Shown: in pieces, positions 24,060 through 32,518 of the stretch
Layout of the letters: the number at the start of each line of letters is the position of its first letter
How positions within the stretch are numbered: the first letter of the stretch is position 1
NCBI GenBank assembly: GCA_965602805.1
Contig: CBFCZK010000016.1
Coordinates: 1-32,569 of the forward strand
Length of the DNA: 32,569 nt
Direction: 5' to 3'
DNA from: Thiomicrorhabdus sp965602805
GTDB taxonomy: Bacteria > Pseudomonadota > Gammaproteobacteria > Thiomicrospirales > Thiomicrospiraceae
Made by a program: the position numbers and the translations under genes
The notes under the pieces: generated by a model
Databases searched by the model: none
Told to the model about the DNA's origin: nothing
What the model saw: the letters and a program-made list of their open reading frames with translations, nothing else

Positions 24060-26318
24060 ATGCGCCAGGCTGTCACCACCCTATTATTCACAGGCTTAGG
24101 CTTAAGTCTTTTAAGCACTCCGAGTTTCGCTGATACATCAGCAAGCCGCTGTCTACCAGAGTTGATAACCCCCTTACAGGAAATTCCAGCACAGATCGCT
24201 GAAAAAACATCAAGCCAAGAAACGCCTGCTCCGCAAAATTTAGAAGCAGATGAACTCACCCAACCGACCGCAACAACTTATCAACTATTAGGCAATGCCA
24301 CGTTTAAACAACCAGGCCTGGTCGTTTTAAGCGATAAGATGTTTTATGACAAGTCTGAGAAAACAGCAGACTTCTTTGGCAACGTTGAATTGCATCAACC
24401 AAAAATACTGATTACCGCCGAACAAGCGCAACTCGATGAAAAGTCACAGACTGCAATATTAAAGCAGACCGAGTATCAGATACTGCCAAGCCGAGTGTAT
24501 GGTCAATCTAAGAAAATCGTCATTAATCAAGCCAACGAACACGCCCAACTCGATCGTGCCAGCTTAACCGCATGCAAACGCCAAGCCGATAAGACTGTTC
24601 CTTGGGATTTAAAGTTTGATGAACTGCAGATTAACAATCAAACACGACGTATGGTCGGTAAGAACACGACGTTGTATTTTAAAGACGTGCCGATTTTCTA
24701 CACCCCGTACTTTGACTACCCTTTAGATGATCGTGCCAGCGGCCTGCTTTTTCCTGAGTTCGGCACCTATAAGTCGTTAACTCAAACGGATTCTATTAGT
24801 TATCTTAAGCTGCCCTATTTTTTCAATATCGCCCCGAATATGGATGACACCCTGACCATTATGCCGATAACCGAACGTGGCTTGGCGCTTGATAATGAGT
24901 TCCGCTATCTTGGCAAACATGGCGACACCACTCACAATGTGGTGTTGGATGTCACCGCTTTACAGGATCAGTTTATCGCTGAAGATGGCTTGGAAAACCG
25001 CTGGCGCACCAGCCTTAACGCCAGCCAGAATTGGGGTAAAGGATTAAGCAGCAACCTGCTTTGGCATGAAGTTTCTGATGAAAACTTTTTTGCAGACATT
25101 CCTGTTGACCCAACTTTAGAGACCGTGACCCAAACCGAACGTCATCTTAAATTGGATTACCGCCAAGGTAATTTACACAGCTATGCACAAATTTTAAGTC
25201 ACTTGAGATTACGTGATGCAGTGCCTAACTATGAAAAAATGCCTGAAATCGGTCTCGATTACAGTCGCCAGTTCGACCGTTTAAGAATGGATCTGCAAGC
25301 AAATGCAACAGAATTTGCCATGCCGGATATTGAACACAACAAAGCAGAAGCGTTACGAGTCCACTTACAACCTTCACTTGAATACCAAGTGCGTAAATCG
25401 TTTGGCGGCCTTAAAGGCACAGTGGTCGCCAATCAAACTCAGTATCAAATGCATGACAACGGCTTTAATAACACGGGTGAATCATCGATTAATCGATTTG
25501 TCCCACAGTTTGCGCTTAAGGGTGAACTAATCTTTGAACGCCCTCTTGAACTGTTTGGTGAACACTATACACAAACCTTAGAACCACAAGTTCAATACCT
25601 ATATGTGCCTTATGAAGACCAATCAAACGTGCCTTTATTTGATACTGCAAACCGCAGCTTGGCCTTCAGCAATCTATTTTCTCTAAATCGTTTTACCGGC
25701 TCTGACCGTATTGGTGATGCAAACCAGGTGACTAGCGCACTGACGACGAGACTACTCAATGATGACGGCCGTCAAATTGCCGATGCCGGTATTGGGCAAA
25801 TCGTCTACCTTGAAGATCGCCAAGTCATGCTCTCTGGCGATACACCTGACACCACTGCGGTCTCGGATATTTTCGTTAAGTTAGGCATCAACTTCTCAGA
25901 CTTCTATTATTCATCTACGATTCAGTTAGATCCGGATGAATATCGCCTTACCAACAGTAACAGCCGTCTAAAGTGGCAACCAAGCCAGAACAACACTCTG
26001 TTGCTGAATCATTTAGCACAAAACCAGGGCACAGATATTGAAACAGAAGCCATCAGTCTAGGCGGATTCACGCGCATTAATCATGAATGGGAAATGGGGG
26101 TTTATGCAAATTACGACCTGCAAAACGACCAACTGTTTGAGACGAATTTGGGCTTAAGATACGATAGTTGTTGCTGGGCGGCAGAAATCGTTGCAGAACA
26201 TACACAACTTATAAATGGCTTGTATAATGATGGCATTCAAATTCAGTTTGAATTGAAAGGCATTGGTACTGCAAACCAGCGTTTCAAAAATGATTTCGCT
26301 CAGAAACTGAATTTTTAG
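24060..26318 (+). CDS. lptD: LptD, outer-membrane LPS assembly barrel
   Basis: 752 residues from ATG 24060, nine bases after AAAAAGG. From there the signal peptide reads MRQAVTTLLFTGLGLSLLSTPSFA and the first cysteine is C31, as in E. coli. A frame open from 23943 would add 39 residues before the signal peptide and leave only 34 bp to amgK, so I reject it. The N-terminal OstA/jellyroll domain (FKQPGLVVLSDKMFYDKSEKTADFFGNVELHQ) precedes the barrel (LPYFFNIAPNMDDTLTIMPI onwards). The cysteines needed for disulfide maturation are visible: C31, one in LTACKRQ, and the adjacent pair in YDSCCWAAE. It carries an exact 12-bp palindrome copy at 24311. surA follows. Confidence 0.95.
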   Translation: MRQAVTTLLFTGLGLSLLSTPSFADTSASRCLPELITPLQEIPAQIAEKTSSQETPAPQNLEADELTQPTATTYQLLGNATFKQPGLVVLSDKMFYDKSEKTADFFGNVELHQPKILITAEQAQLDEKSQTAILKQTEYQILPSRVYGQSKKIVINQANEHAQLDRASLTACKRQADKTVPWDLKFDELQINNQTRRMVGKNTTLYFKDVPIFYTPYFDYPLDDRASGLLFPEFGTYKSLTQTDSISYLKLPYFFNIAPNMDDTLTIMPITERGLALDNEFRYLGKHGDTTHNVVLDVTALQDQFIAEDGLENRWRTSLNASQNWGKGLSSNLLWHEVSDENFFADIPVDPTLETVTQTERHLKLDYRQGNLHSYAQILSHLRLRDAVPNYEKMPEIGLDYSRQFDRLRMDLQANATEFAMPDIEHNKAEALRVHLQPSLEYQVRKSFGGLKGTVVANQTQYQMHDNGFNNTGESSINRFVPQFALKGELIFERPLELFGEHYTQTLEPQVQYLYVPYEDQSNVPLFDTANRSLAFSNLFSLNRFTGSDRIGDANQVTSALTTRLLNDDGRQIADAGIGQIVYLEDRQVMLSGDTPDTTAVSDIFVKLGINFSDFYYSSTIQLDPDEYRLTNSNSRLKWQPSQNNTLLLNHLAQNQGTDIETEAISLGGFTRINHEWEMGVYANYDLQNDQLFETNLGLRYDSCCWAAEIVAEHTQLINGLYNDGIQIQFELKGIGTANQRFKNDFAQKLNF
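24311..24322. repeat. ACCAGGCCTGGT palindrome inside lptD
   Basis: An exact copy in coding sequence, spanning the codons Gln-Pro-Gly-Leu-Val. Confidence 0.9.
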
Positions 26319-26357
26319 TAAACCATTCTAAGCCTTAAGTCCCTGAACGTTTACTAT

Positions 26358-26386
26358 CTGACTTTTTACCTTGTAACTTTTATAGA
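26358..26386 (+). promoter_or_regulatory. Possible promoter for surA
   Basis: CTGACT (26358-26363), a 17-bp spacer and TATAGA (26381-26386), in the 88-bp gap between lptD and surA. The match is moderate; surA may also be read from the lptD promoter. Confidence 0.4.
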
Positions 26387-26406
26387 ACCTTAAAAACGGT
26401 AATTGC

Positions 26407-27738
26407 ATGAAAAATAATAAAACCTCATTATTTCCTAGTTCGCTTTCTTTAAAGCCTTTAAAATCGTTATTCCTTGGTCTTTTCACCAGTTTAGCCGTTT
26501 TCTCAGCGAGCCAATCACTCGCCACCGAAACCTTAATAGATCGAGTGGTTGCTGTCGTCAATGACCGTGTTATTTTAAAAAGTGAACTTAATACCCAAAT
26601 GTTTACCAAGGCTCAGGAACTTGCCGCACAGAACATTCCAGTAGAAGATACACAAGCCTTACAAGCCAAGGTTTTGGACAGCATGATTTTGGAGACACTG
26701 CAAATCGAACGCGCTGAACAGCTCGGTTTACAAGTTGAGGATGAAGAAGTTAATGCACAGTTACAAAAAATTGCCGAGCAAAACAAACTGACATTAATGG
26801 CGCTGAGAAACCAGCTTGATATTGAAATGCCAGATGGTTTTCAAAAAGTCCGTAAAAAGATTAAAAATAAAATACTCATTCAAAAACTCCGTGAAGCAGA
26901 AGTCATCAGTCGCGCCCACGTTACTGAAAGCGAAATTGCGCACTATCTACAGCGTGAAAGTTTAGAGACCAGCAATATTCAAATCCGTTTAGGACATATA
27001 TTGATTGAACTCCCTGACTCTGCAACTCCAGACCAACGTAATGAGTCGCTAAACAAAGCCCAAAGCCTACTTAAGCGTATCAACAGCGGTGAAGATTTTT
27101 CACAATTGGCGGTACGCCACTCGAATGGTGGTAAAGCGTTAAACGGTGGGGATTTGGGCTGGCTGAAACAAGCTGAAGTTCCAACCTTCTTCGCGGATGC
27201 TATCTCTGGTTTAAAAACCGGCGACGTCAGTAAGGTCATTCAAAGCCCGAGTGGTTTTCACTTAATTAAAGTGATTGACCAACAAGACACCGCTGCACAA
27301 TTGATGAAAGAGTACCACCTGCACCGTTTCCTCATCCTGAGTGACAATGCGGCTCAAAACAACGTCCCTGCCAATATTACTAAACTGGCCAGTGCACTTA
27401 AAAGCCAGCAAGATTTTAAAGGCTTAAGCACGCAGTTTTCAGACATTCCTAAAGAAGTGAATGCCGCGAGTGACTTAGGCTGGAAAACGATTGAAGCCTT
27501 ACCGAGTCCGATTCGCAACGCCGTCGCAAACCTTGCAGAAAATCGTGCTTTGCCACCAATTGCAACTGAAAAGGGTTGGATGATTCTGTTCCTTCAAGAG
27601 ACGCGTACTATCGACCAAAAAGCGGTTGATAAAACACAACAAGCCAAGCAAGCAATTCGTATCCGCAAAGCCAATGAAATGTTTGATTTATGGTTACGTC
27701 GCCTAAAGGATGAAGCCTTTATCCAAATTCGTTTATAG
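26407..27738 (+). CDS. surA: SurA, periplasmic chaperone and peptidyl-prolyl isomerase
   Basis: 443 residues, near E. coli SurA (428). A signal peptide with a long basic lead ends at about ASQSLA/TETLIDR (residue 39). The N-terminal chaperone region begins DRVVAVVNDRVILKSELN. The first parvulin domain is complete (IQIRLGHILIELPD to SPSGFHLIKVID). The second (YHLHRFLILSDN to GWMILFLQETR) is more degenerate and partly reduced, and a C-terminal helix follows. SurA escorts outer-membrane proteins, including LptD encoded upstream, to the BAM complex. A terminator follows, separating it from pdxA. Confidence 0.95.
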   Translation: MKNNKTSLFPSSLSLKPLKSLFLGLFTSLAVFSASQSLATETLIDRVVAVVNDRVILKSELNTQMFTKAQELAAQNIPVEDTQALQAKVLDSMILETLQIERAEQLGLQVEDEEVNAQLQKIAEQNKLTLMALRNQLDIEMPDGFQKVRKKIKNKILIQKLREAEVISRAHVTESEIAHYLQRESLETSNIQIRLGHILIELPDSATPDQRNESLNKAQSLLKRINSGEDFSQLAVRHSNGGKALNGGDLGWLKQAEVPTFFADAISGLKTGDVSKVIQSPSGFHLIKVIDQQDTAAQLMKEYHLHRFLILSDNAAQNNVPANITKLASALKSQQDFKGLSTQFSDIPKEVNAASDLGWKTIEALPSPIRNAVANLAENRALPPIATEKGWMILFLQETRTIDQKAVDKTQQAKQAIRIRKANEMFDLWLRRLKDEAFIQIRL

Positions 27739-27766
27739 AGAAATCTTTATACGCTTGCTCAAATTC

Positions 27767-27807
27767 AACGCCAGCTCAACATTTTGTCGAGCTGGCGTTC
27801 ATTTTTA
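27767..27807 (+). terminator. Rho-independent terminator after surA
   Basis: AACGCCAGCTC (27767-27777) pairs perfectly with GAGCTGGCGTT (27789-27799), followed by CATTTTTAATT. pdxA therefore probably has its own promoter in the 36 bp that follow or depends on read-through. Confidence 0.85.
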
Positions 27808-27843
27808 ATTCTATTCATTAGATATTGATACATAGGAATTTAC

Positions 27844-28824
27844 ATGACTAAAAGACTGGTCATTACTTCAGGAGAACCGGCAGGCATTGGCCCTGACTTG
27901 GTTCTGCAACTTGCTCAAACCGATTGGCCGATAGAATTGGTAGTACTCGCAGATAAAACTCTGCTTGAGGAACGTGCCGTAGCCTTACAGCTTGATGTCA
28001 GCTTTAAAGCTTATGATGCCACACAGCCCGCACAAGCCAGCCGCGCGCAACAGATTACCATTGAACACCTACCGACAGCCTCGCCTGTTGAGATGGGCAA
28101 GCTCAACCCGGATAACGCGCTGTATGTGATTCAGATGTTGAAACGGGCTATTCAAGGCTGTATGGCGAATGAATTCGCCGGCATGGTCACGGGGCCTGTT
28201 CACAAAGGCGTGATTAATGAAGCCGGGCATCCTTTTACCGGCCATACTGAGTTATTGGCAGAAGACAGTCACACCGAACAAGTGGTGATGATGTTAGCCA
28301 CACCCGGCTTGAGAGTGGCATTAGTCACCACTCACCTGCCCCTTAAGGATGTCCCAGACGCGATTACTCAGCCATTGCTCAGCAAGGTTTTGCACATTAC
28401 GCATAACGCTTTAAAAAACCAGTTTGGCATCGAAAATCCGCATATTTTGGTGGCGGGTCTGAATCCTCATGCTGGAGAAGATGGTCATATGGGACGCGAA
28501 GAGATTGATGTCATCAATCCAGTCTTAGAAGCATTGAGTAGCGAGATGAACTTAAGCGGTCCGCTTCCGGCAGACACGCTGTTTACGCCGAAATATCTAG
28601 AGAATGCAGATGCCGTTTTGGCCATGTATCATGACCAAGGTTTACCTGTTTTGAAACATGTAGGATTCGGTAATGCCGTTAATATCACGTTAGGGCTACC
28701 CTTTATTCGTACCTCTGTAGATCATGGTACCGCCTTGGATTTAGCAGGCACAGGCAAGGCCGATACCGGCAGTTTTAAATATGCTATCGAAGTCGCTTTA
28801 GAGATGATTCAAAGTCGCTCTTAA
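27844..28824 (+). CDS. pdxA: PdxA, 4-hydroxythreonine-4-phosphate dehydrogenase
   Basis: 326 residues, full length. PdxA oxidises 4-phosphohydroxy-L-threonine in the DXP-dependent pathway to pyridoxal phosphate. Family blocks are TSGEPAGIGPDLVL, GMVTGPVHKGVINEAGHPFTGHTE, the metal-site NPHAGEDGHMGREE, MYHDQGLPVLKHVGFGNAVNITLGLP, and TSVDHGTALDLAGTGKAD. ATG 27844 follows AGGAATTTAC. The product cofactor serves the D-amino acid aminotransferase encoded at 12.7 kb, among many others. Confidence 0.96.
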   Translation: MTKRLVITSGEPAGIGPDLVLQLAQTDWPIELVVLADKTLLEERAVALQLDVSFKAYDATQPAQASRAQQITIEHLPTASPVEMGKLNPDNALYVIQMLKRAIQGCMANEFAGMVTGPVHKGVINEAGHPFTGHTELLAEDSHTEQVVMMLATPGLRVALVTTHLPLKDVPDAITQPLLSKVLHITHNALKNQFGIENPHILVAGLNPHAGEDGHMGREEIDVINPVLEALSSEMNLSGPLPADTLFTPKYLENADAVLAMYHDQGLPVLKHVGFGNAVNITLGLPFIRTSVDHGTALDLAGTGKADTGSFKYAIEVALEMIQSRS

Positions 28825-28916
28825 ACAGCGATAAACCCTATGACCAGACGATTTAACCGTCGTTAAATGATTCGCTGACCAATCAAACAAACCAGACAAA
28901 TAACAGAGCAGATACT

Positions 28917-29741
28917 ATGGCAAGAGAAAAATCAGGTCGTCCTTCGACCCATAAACATAAGAAGCAGTTTGGGCAAAACTTCTTGAATAATGGGCGCATT
29001 ATTGACCAGATTGTTGCCTCAATCCGCCCCCAGCCTGATGACCATATGGTTGAGATTGGACCAGGTGAAGCTGCACTGACCACGCCTCTCATTGACCGCG
29101 TTAAAAAACTCGATATCATTGAAATCGATAATGACTTGATTGGCCCGCTTAAAATCAAATTTGCCATTAAACCGGCTTTTAACCTGCATCACACCGATGC
29201 ACTTAAATTTGATTATGCAAGCCTACTTGCCGAGTCTGAGAAATCGATACGCATTGTCGGCAACCTACCCTACAACATCTCCAGCCCTTTAATGTTTCAC
29301 CTTCTCAAGTATGCCGATAAGATTAGCGACATGCATTTTATGTTGCAAAAAGAGGTGGTTGATCGCATCACGGCAAGCCCAGGCGGTAAAACCTTCGGTC
29401 GTTTAAGTGTCATGATTCAATATGCCTGTGAAACGGAATATCTGTTTACTGTCGGTCCTGAAAACTTTACCCCACCACCCAAGGTGGAGTCGGCGATTAT
29501 TCGTTTAGTCCCGCATAAGGTTAAGCCGTTTGTTGCCGATAATGAGAAAACTTTTTCGGATGTGGTTCGTCAATCTTTTAGCCTGAAACGTAAAACCTTA
29601 CGTAACAATTTAAAAGGCTGGTTAGACACTGAGCAGATTGAATCACTGGGCATTGATCCTGGCGCGAGAGCTGAGACACTGCCGCTTGAGAACTTTGTAC
29701 AGATGGCAAACTTATATCACCAACTTAAAACCCAAGCATAA
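28917..29741 (+). CDS. rsmA: RsmA (KsgA), 16S rRNA dimethyladenosine transferase
   Basis: 274 residues. RsmA dimethylates two adjacent adenines (A1518 and A1519 in E. coli numbering) near the 3' end of 16S rRNA. Motifs are HKHKKQFGQNFL, the SAM-binding VEIGPGEAALT, EIDNDLIGPL, the catalytic NLPYNISSPL, and FTPPPKVESAIIRL. The last third is the small helical domain (FSLKRKTLRNNLKG). It follows pdxA by 92 bp and precedes apaH by 23 bp. Confidence 0.96.
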   Translation: MAREKSGRPSTHKHKKQFGQNFLNNGRIIDQIVASIRPQPDDHMVEIGPGEAALTTPLIDRVKKLDIIEIDNDLIGPLKIKFAIKPAFNLHHTDALKFDYASLLAESEKSIRIVGNLPYNISSPLMFHLLKYADKISDMHFMLQKEVVDRITASPGGKTFGRLSVMIQYACETEYLFTVGPENFTPPPKVESAIIRLVPHKVKPFVADNEKTFSDVVRQSFSLKRKTLRNNLKGWLDTEQIESLGIDPGARAETLPLENFVQMANLYHQLKTQA

Positions 29742-29764
29742 AGATTCCAGAAGAGGTTCAGACG

Positions 29765-30634
29765 ATGGCAACTTATGTAATAGGGGATCTACAAGGCTGT
29801 TTTGATGAGTTGCAAGACCTATTGCAACACATCAACTATCAACCCAAAAAAGATGTTTTGTGGTTTGTGGGTGACCTGGTAAATCGAGGACCTAAATCAT
29901 TAGAATGCCTACGATTCGTCAAGCAATTACAAGAAAAGGGCCGTGCTTTTACTGTTTTAGGCAATCATGATTTTCATCTACTTTCTGCCTATGCCGGCTT
30001 GCAAAGGTTTCTCTCTAAATCCGATACGCTGGACGACATTCTAAACGCTAAAGATGTTAAAGAGCTGATGGACTGGTTAAGACAGCAACCCTTAATGGTC
30101 AGCCATCCTGTTTTTAACGCGGTGATGGTTCATGCCGGAATTCCACCGCAATGGACGATCTCACAAGCGCAAATTTATGCCAAAGAGGTTGAAGTACATC
30201 TTCAAGGAAATGATTGGCAAGAGTTTTTAACAAAGCACTTATTTGGTAGCCAACCAAACGAATGGCAAGACACCTTAACGGGCTGGGATCGAATTCGTTA
30301 TATTGTGAACGCATTTGCGCGCATGCGTTATTGTGATGCCAGTGGAAAATTAGAATTTAAGCTTAAATCGGCACCCTCGGATAAAAACCGCGAGAATACG
30401 TCACCGTTCGAGCCATGGTTTGTTTTCCCGAATCGAAAAAATAAAGATTATGAAATTTTCTTTGGTCACTGGTCTACGCTTGGTGCAATTGATGCTTATC
30501 AAATACACGCAACCGATACAGGTTGCTTATGGGGTGGTTCATTGACGGCTTATTCAATGGAAGAGAAGCGACGTTACACGGTCGATTGCCAACAACAATG
30601 CAAACCAAAAACCAGTAAAAACAGCAAAAAATGA
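29765..30634 (+). CDS. apaH: ApaH, symmetrical diadenosine tetraphosphatase
   Basis: 289 residues (E. coli 280). It is a metallophosphoesterase with YVIGDLQGCFDELQ, FVGDLVNRGPKSLECLRF, VLGNHDFHLL and FFGHWSTLGAIDAYQIHATDTGCLWGGSLTAY. ApaH splits Ap4A into two ADP and removes Np4N caps from RNA. The C-terminus ends in a basic tail (KPKTSKNSKK). In E. coli apaG separates rsmA and apaH; here apaH directly follows rsmA and apaG is absent. Confidence 0.96.
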   Translation: MATYVIGDLQGCFDELQDLLQHINYQPKKDVLWFVGDLVNRGPKSLECLRFVKQLQEKGRAFTVLGNHDFHLLSAYAGLQRFLSKSDTLDDILNAKDVKELMDWLRQQPLMVSHPVFNAVMVHAGIPPQWTISQAQIYAKEVEVHLQGNDWQEFLTKHLFGSQPNEWQDTLTGWDRIRYIVNAFARMRYCDASGKLEFKLKSAPSDKNRENTSPFEPWFVFPNRKNKDYEIFFGHWSTLGAIDAYQIHATDTGCLWGGSLTAYSMEEKRRYTVDCQQQCKPKTSKNSKK

Positions 30635-30669
30635 CGAATACGTCAGGTATTAAAGGCCGCTAAACGATT

Positions 30670-31233
30670 ATGGACAATCAATTCGATACTGAGCAAAACC
30701 AACAAATCCCTTCACCGCAAGAGATGCTCACACGACTGAATCAAGTCAACCCAAAGTACTTTGACCTTAAAGCGATAGAAGACCAGCTGAAAGGCAATAA
30801 GATTTGGATTTATGTCCTAACATTACCGGTCAGTGCGATTTTATTGGTGGCCTTTACACTGCTGGGTACTTTTATCTTTGACCAACCCATTCTCAGTTTT
30901 GTGGTGACCGCTGCATTGCTTTTTTGGATTGGTAAAATGTTTGATAACCAACAACATCTCTATAAATATGCGGCCAGACAAGAAGTCATTAATCGTATTG
31001 CAGAAACCGAACAGGGTTTTGGACTGATTCCCCATTTTAAAAACTTTTTGCCCAATAAATATCGTCACCTTTGGCAATCTGTGCGCAAAGGCAACTACAC
31101 CTATATTGAACAATATGTACAAGCATTGGTGCTCTTGCAACATAAACTGGAAGCTGAGAAATTTACCCGCATATGGTATCTCACCTACCCACATTTAGAC
31201 CCGGAGAGTGATGAGAACTATGATTCACAATAG
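30670..31233 (+). CDS. Membrane protein of unknown function
   Basis: 187 residues. A Gln-rich polar N-terminus of about 45 residues is followed by two close hydrophobic segments (IWIYVLTLPVSAILLVAFTLLGTFIF and ILSFVVTAALLFWIGKMF). Then comes a cytoplasmic-looking helical domain with many aromatics (YAARQEVINRIAETEQGFGL, FKNFLPNKYRHLWQSVRKGN) and an acidic tail. I do not recognise the family. It is 35 bp after apaH on the same strand, likely the last gene of that transcript. Confidence 0.8.
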   Translation: MDNQFDTEQNQQIPSPQEMLTRLNQVNPKYFDLKAIEDQLKGNKIWIYVLTLPVSAILLVAFTLLGTFIFDQPILSFVVTAALLFWIGKMFDNQQHLYKYAARQEVINRIAETEQGFGLIPHFKNFLPNKYRHLWQSVRKGNYTYIEQYVQALVLLQHKLEAEKFTRIWYLTYPHLDPESDENYDSQ

Positions 31234-31289
31234 TTAACCGCTTATTAATTTCTAAGATTCTCCTACAAAGCCGTATAAAACAGTGTCGA

Positions 31290-31586
31290 TTAATGACCAC
31301 CCGTGCATTTCGGTGAAGCAGGTGCCGTCACTAGCACAGCCCACTCTTCCGGCGAATAGGTATGTAATGCTAAGGCATGAAACTGCGGCATCAGTTCAGA
31401 CAATGCTCGATAGACGGCTTGCTGACGTTTAACTTTACTCACGCCAACAAAATCCTCTGATACTAATGTCATTTTAAAGTGAGACTCTGGCTCTGGCCCT
31501 GAATGCGTATGGCTCTCATTCAACAGTTCAAAAAAAGTAATCTTAAAATTTTCGTTAATGGCTTGTTCAATTTGCGGCTGTAACAT
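31290..31586 (-). CDS. BolA family protein
   Basis: 98 residues. The BolA pattern is clear: ELLNESHTHSGPEPESHFKMTLVSEDFVGVSKVKRQQAVYRALSE, with conserved His, and HALALHTYSPEEW. The C-terminal CTGGH is a common ending in one BolA subgroup. BolA proteins bind [2Fe-2S] clusters with monothiol glutaredoxins and affect shape and stress responses. It is isolated, convergent with the unknown membrane protein gene and divergent from the DsrE-like gene; no glutaredoxin gene is present here. Confidence 0.93.
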   Translation of the reverse strand: MLQPQIEQAINENFKITFFELLNESHTHSGPEPESHFKMTLVSEDFVGVSKVKRQQAVYRALSELMPQFHALALHTYSPEEWAVLVTAPASPKCTGGH

Positions 31587-31762
31587 TGTATACGTCCTGT
31601 TTAATCGTTTCTAAAAGCACCTAACCCACGTTAGACTCTTTTTATGATTATTTAATTATAAACCCAATTAGTCCTGCATTCATATATTTTATAACCTTAT
31701 AACCAAGAATGATTTACATTAGCCTATTACCAACCCAGTCCCTTAAACAGCAGGAATCGACT

Positions 31763-32278
31763 ATGTCACTATTCAAATCCACTCTTCTCATGAGCTTGTT
31801 CTTATTCAGCACCTCTCTCTATGCCGATTCCAATAGCGTAAGCACGACGGAGTTTAAACTTAAGCCGACTCCAGAACTGCAAGACCCTACCAGCGACCGT
31901 TTTCCTGGAGACCCTGCTGAACATAAAGCTGTCTATATGTTTAATAAAGCCGATGCGGGTTATCAACATGGCATTCTTAACTCAATTCAAGCGATGATTA
32001 AAAAGTATGGTGACAATGTCGAAATCGCCGTGGTCGCCATTGGTCCAGGCCTGCATGTATTAGCGAAAGAACCAAAACGTGAAATTGATGCCTTAACCTA
32101 TGAGCGAGTTGCCAGCTTTGCCAAAGATTACAATGTCCGCTGGATTGCTTGCGGCAATACAATGAATACCATCCACTGGTCTGACGCTGATATGCGCCCG
32201 TTTGCAGAGTATTCAGAAGTCGGGGCAGCAGCCCTGATGGAACTTCAAGAAGAAGGCTTTAAATTATTGGTTTGGTAA
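31763..32278 (+). CDS. Exported DsrE/DsrF-like protein
   Basis: 171 residues from ATG 31763, after AGGA; an ATG 18 codons upstream would bury the signal peptide. The signal peptide is MSLFKSTLLMSLFLFSTSLYA. The mature part has the DsrE-fold pattern: KAVYMFNKADAGYQHGILNSIQAMIKKYGD, VEIAVVAIGPGLHVLAK, and VRWIACGNTMNTIHW with a cysteine at the usual position. Cytoplasmic DsrE proteins carry sulfur as a persulfide. Periplasmic relatives are frequent in sulfur-oxidising bacteria, and the role here is not established. It has its own terminator and no operon partner. Confidence 0.85.
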   Translation: MSLFKSTLLMSLFLFSTSLYADSNSVSTTEFKLKPTPELQDPTSDRFPGDPAEHKAVYMFNKADAGYQHGILNSIQAMIKKYGDNVEIAVVAIGPGLHVLAKEPKREIDALTYERVASFAKDYNVRWIACGNTMNTIHWSDADMRPFAEYSEVGAAALMELQEEGFKLLVW

Positions 32279-32307
32279 ACAACCCAATACAACCTGACTA
32301 TTTAATG

Positions 32308-32345
32308 AAAAAGGCGCTGTTAATTACGATTAACAGCGCCTTTTT
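32308..32345 (+). terminator. Strong terminator after the DsrE-like gene
   Basis: AAAAAGGCGCTGTTAAT pairs perfectly with ATTAACAGCGCCTTTTT over 17 bp around a four-base loop, with a T-run on both strands. Confidence 0.92.
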
Positions 32346-32364
32346 GATGGCTTAAATAAAACTG

Positions 32365-32376
32365 ACCAGGCCTGGT
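32365..32376. repeat. ACCAGGCCTGGT palindrome after the DsrE-like gene
   Basis: An exact copy, 20 bp after the terminator, preceded by AAAACTG as at the copy near 2032 (GAACTG). Confidence 0.9.
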
Positions 32377-32471
32377 GGGTTTATTTAATCTTGTTTTAAA
32401 ATGACTTCTGATGACTATTGAGAGGCCTTGCAAACACCTTATTTCTAAATTTGTTTCCATATTGGCTTCCC

Positions 32472-32503
32472 GTGACTATTTTTACTTGCCTAAAAATAGT
32501 AAC
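32472..32503. repeat. Inverted repeat next to the right insertion-sequence end
   Basis: ACTATTTTTA (32475-32484) and TAAAAATAGT (32491-32500) pair exactly around CTTGCC, and three more bases on each side pair with one mismatch. It is 16 bp outside the element end. The stretch 32377-32518 holds no credible gene. Confidence 0.6.
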
Positions 32504-32518
32504 CACAAAAAGGGCACC

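Noticed and set aside
32322..32460. A small frame of about 45 codons on the minus strand near the right edge
   Set aside because: It runs through the 12-bp palindrome and into the terminator stem and lacks a ribosome site.
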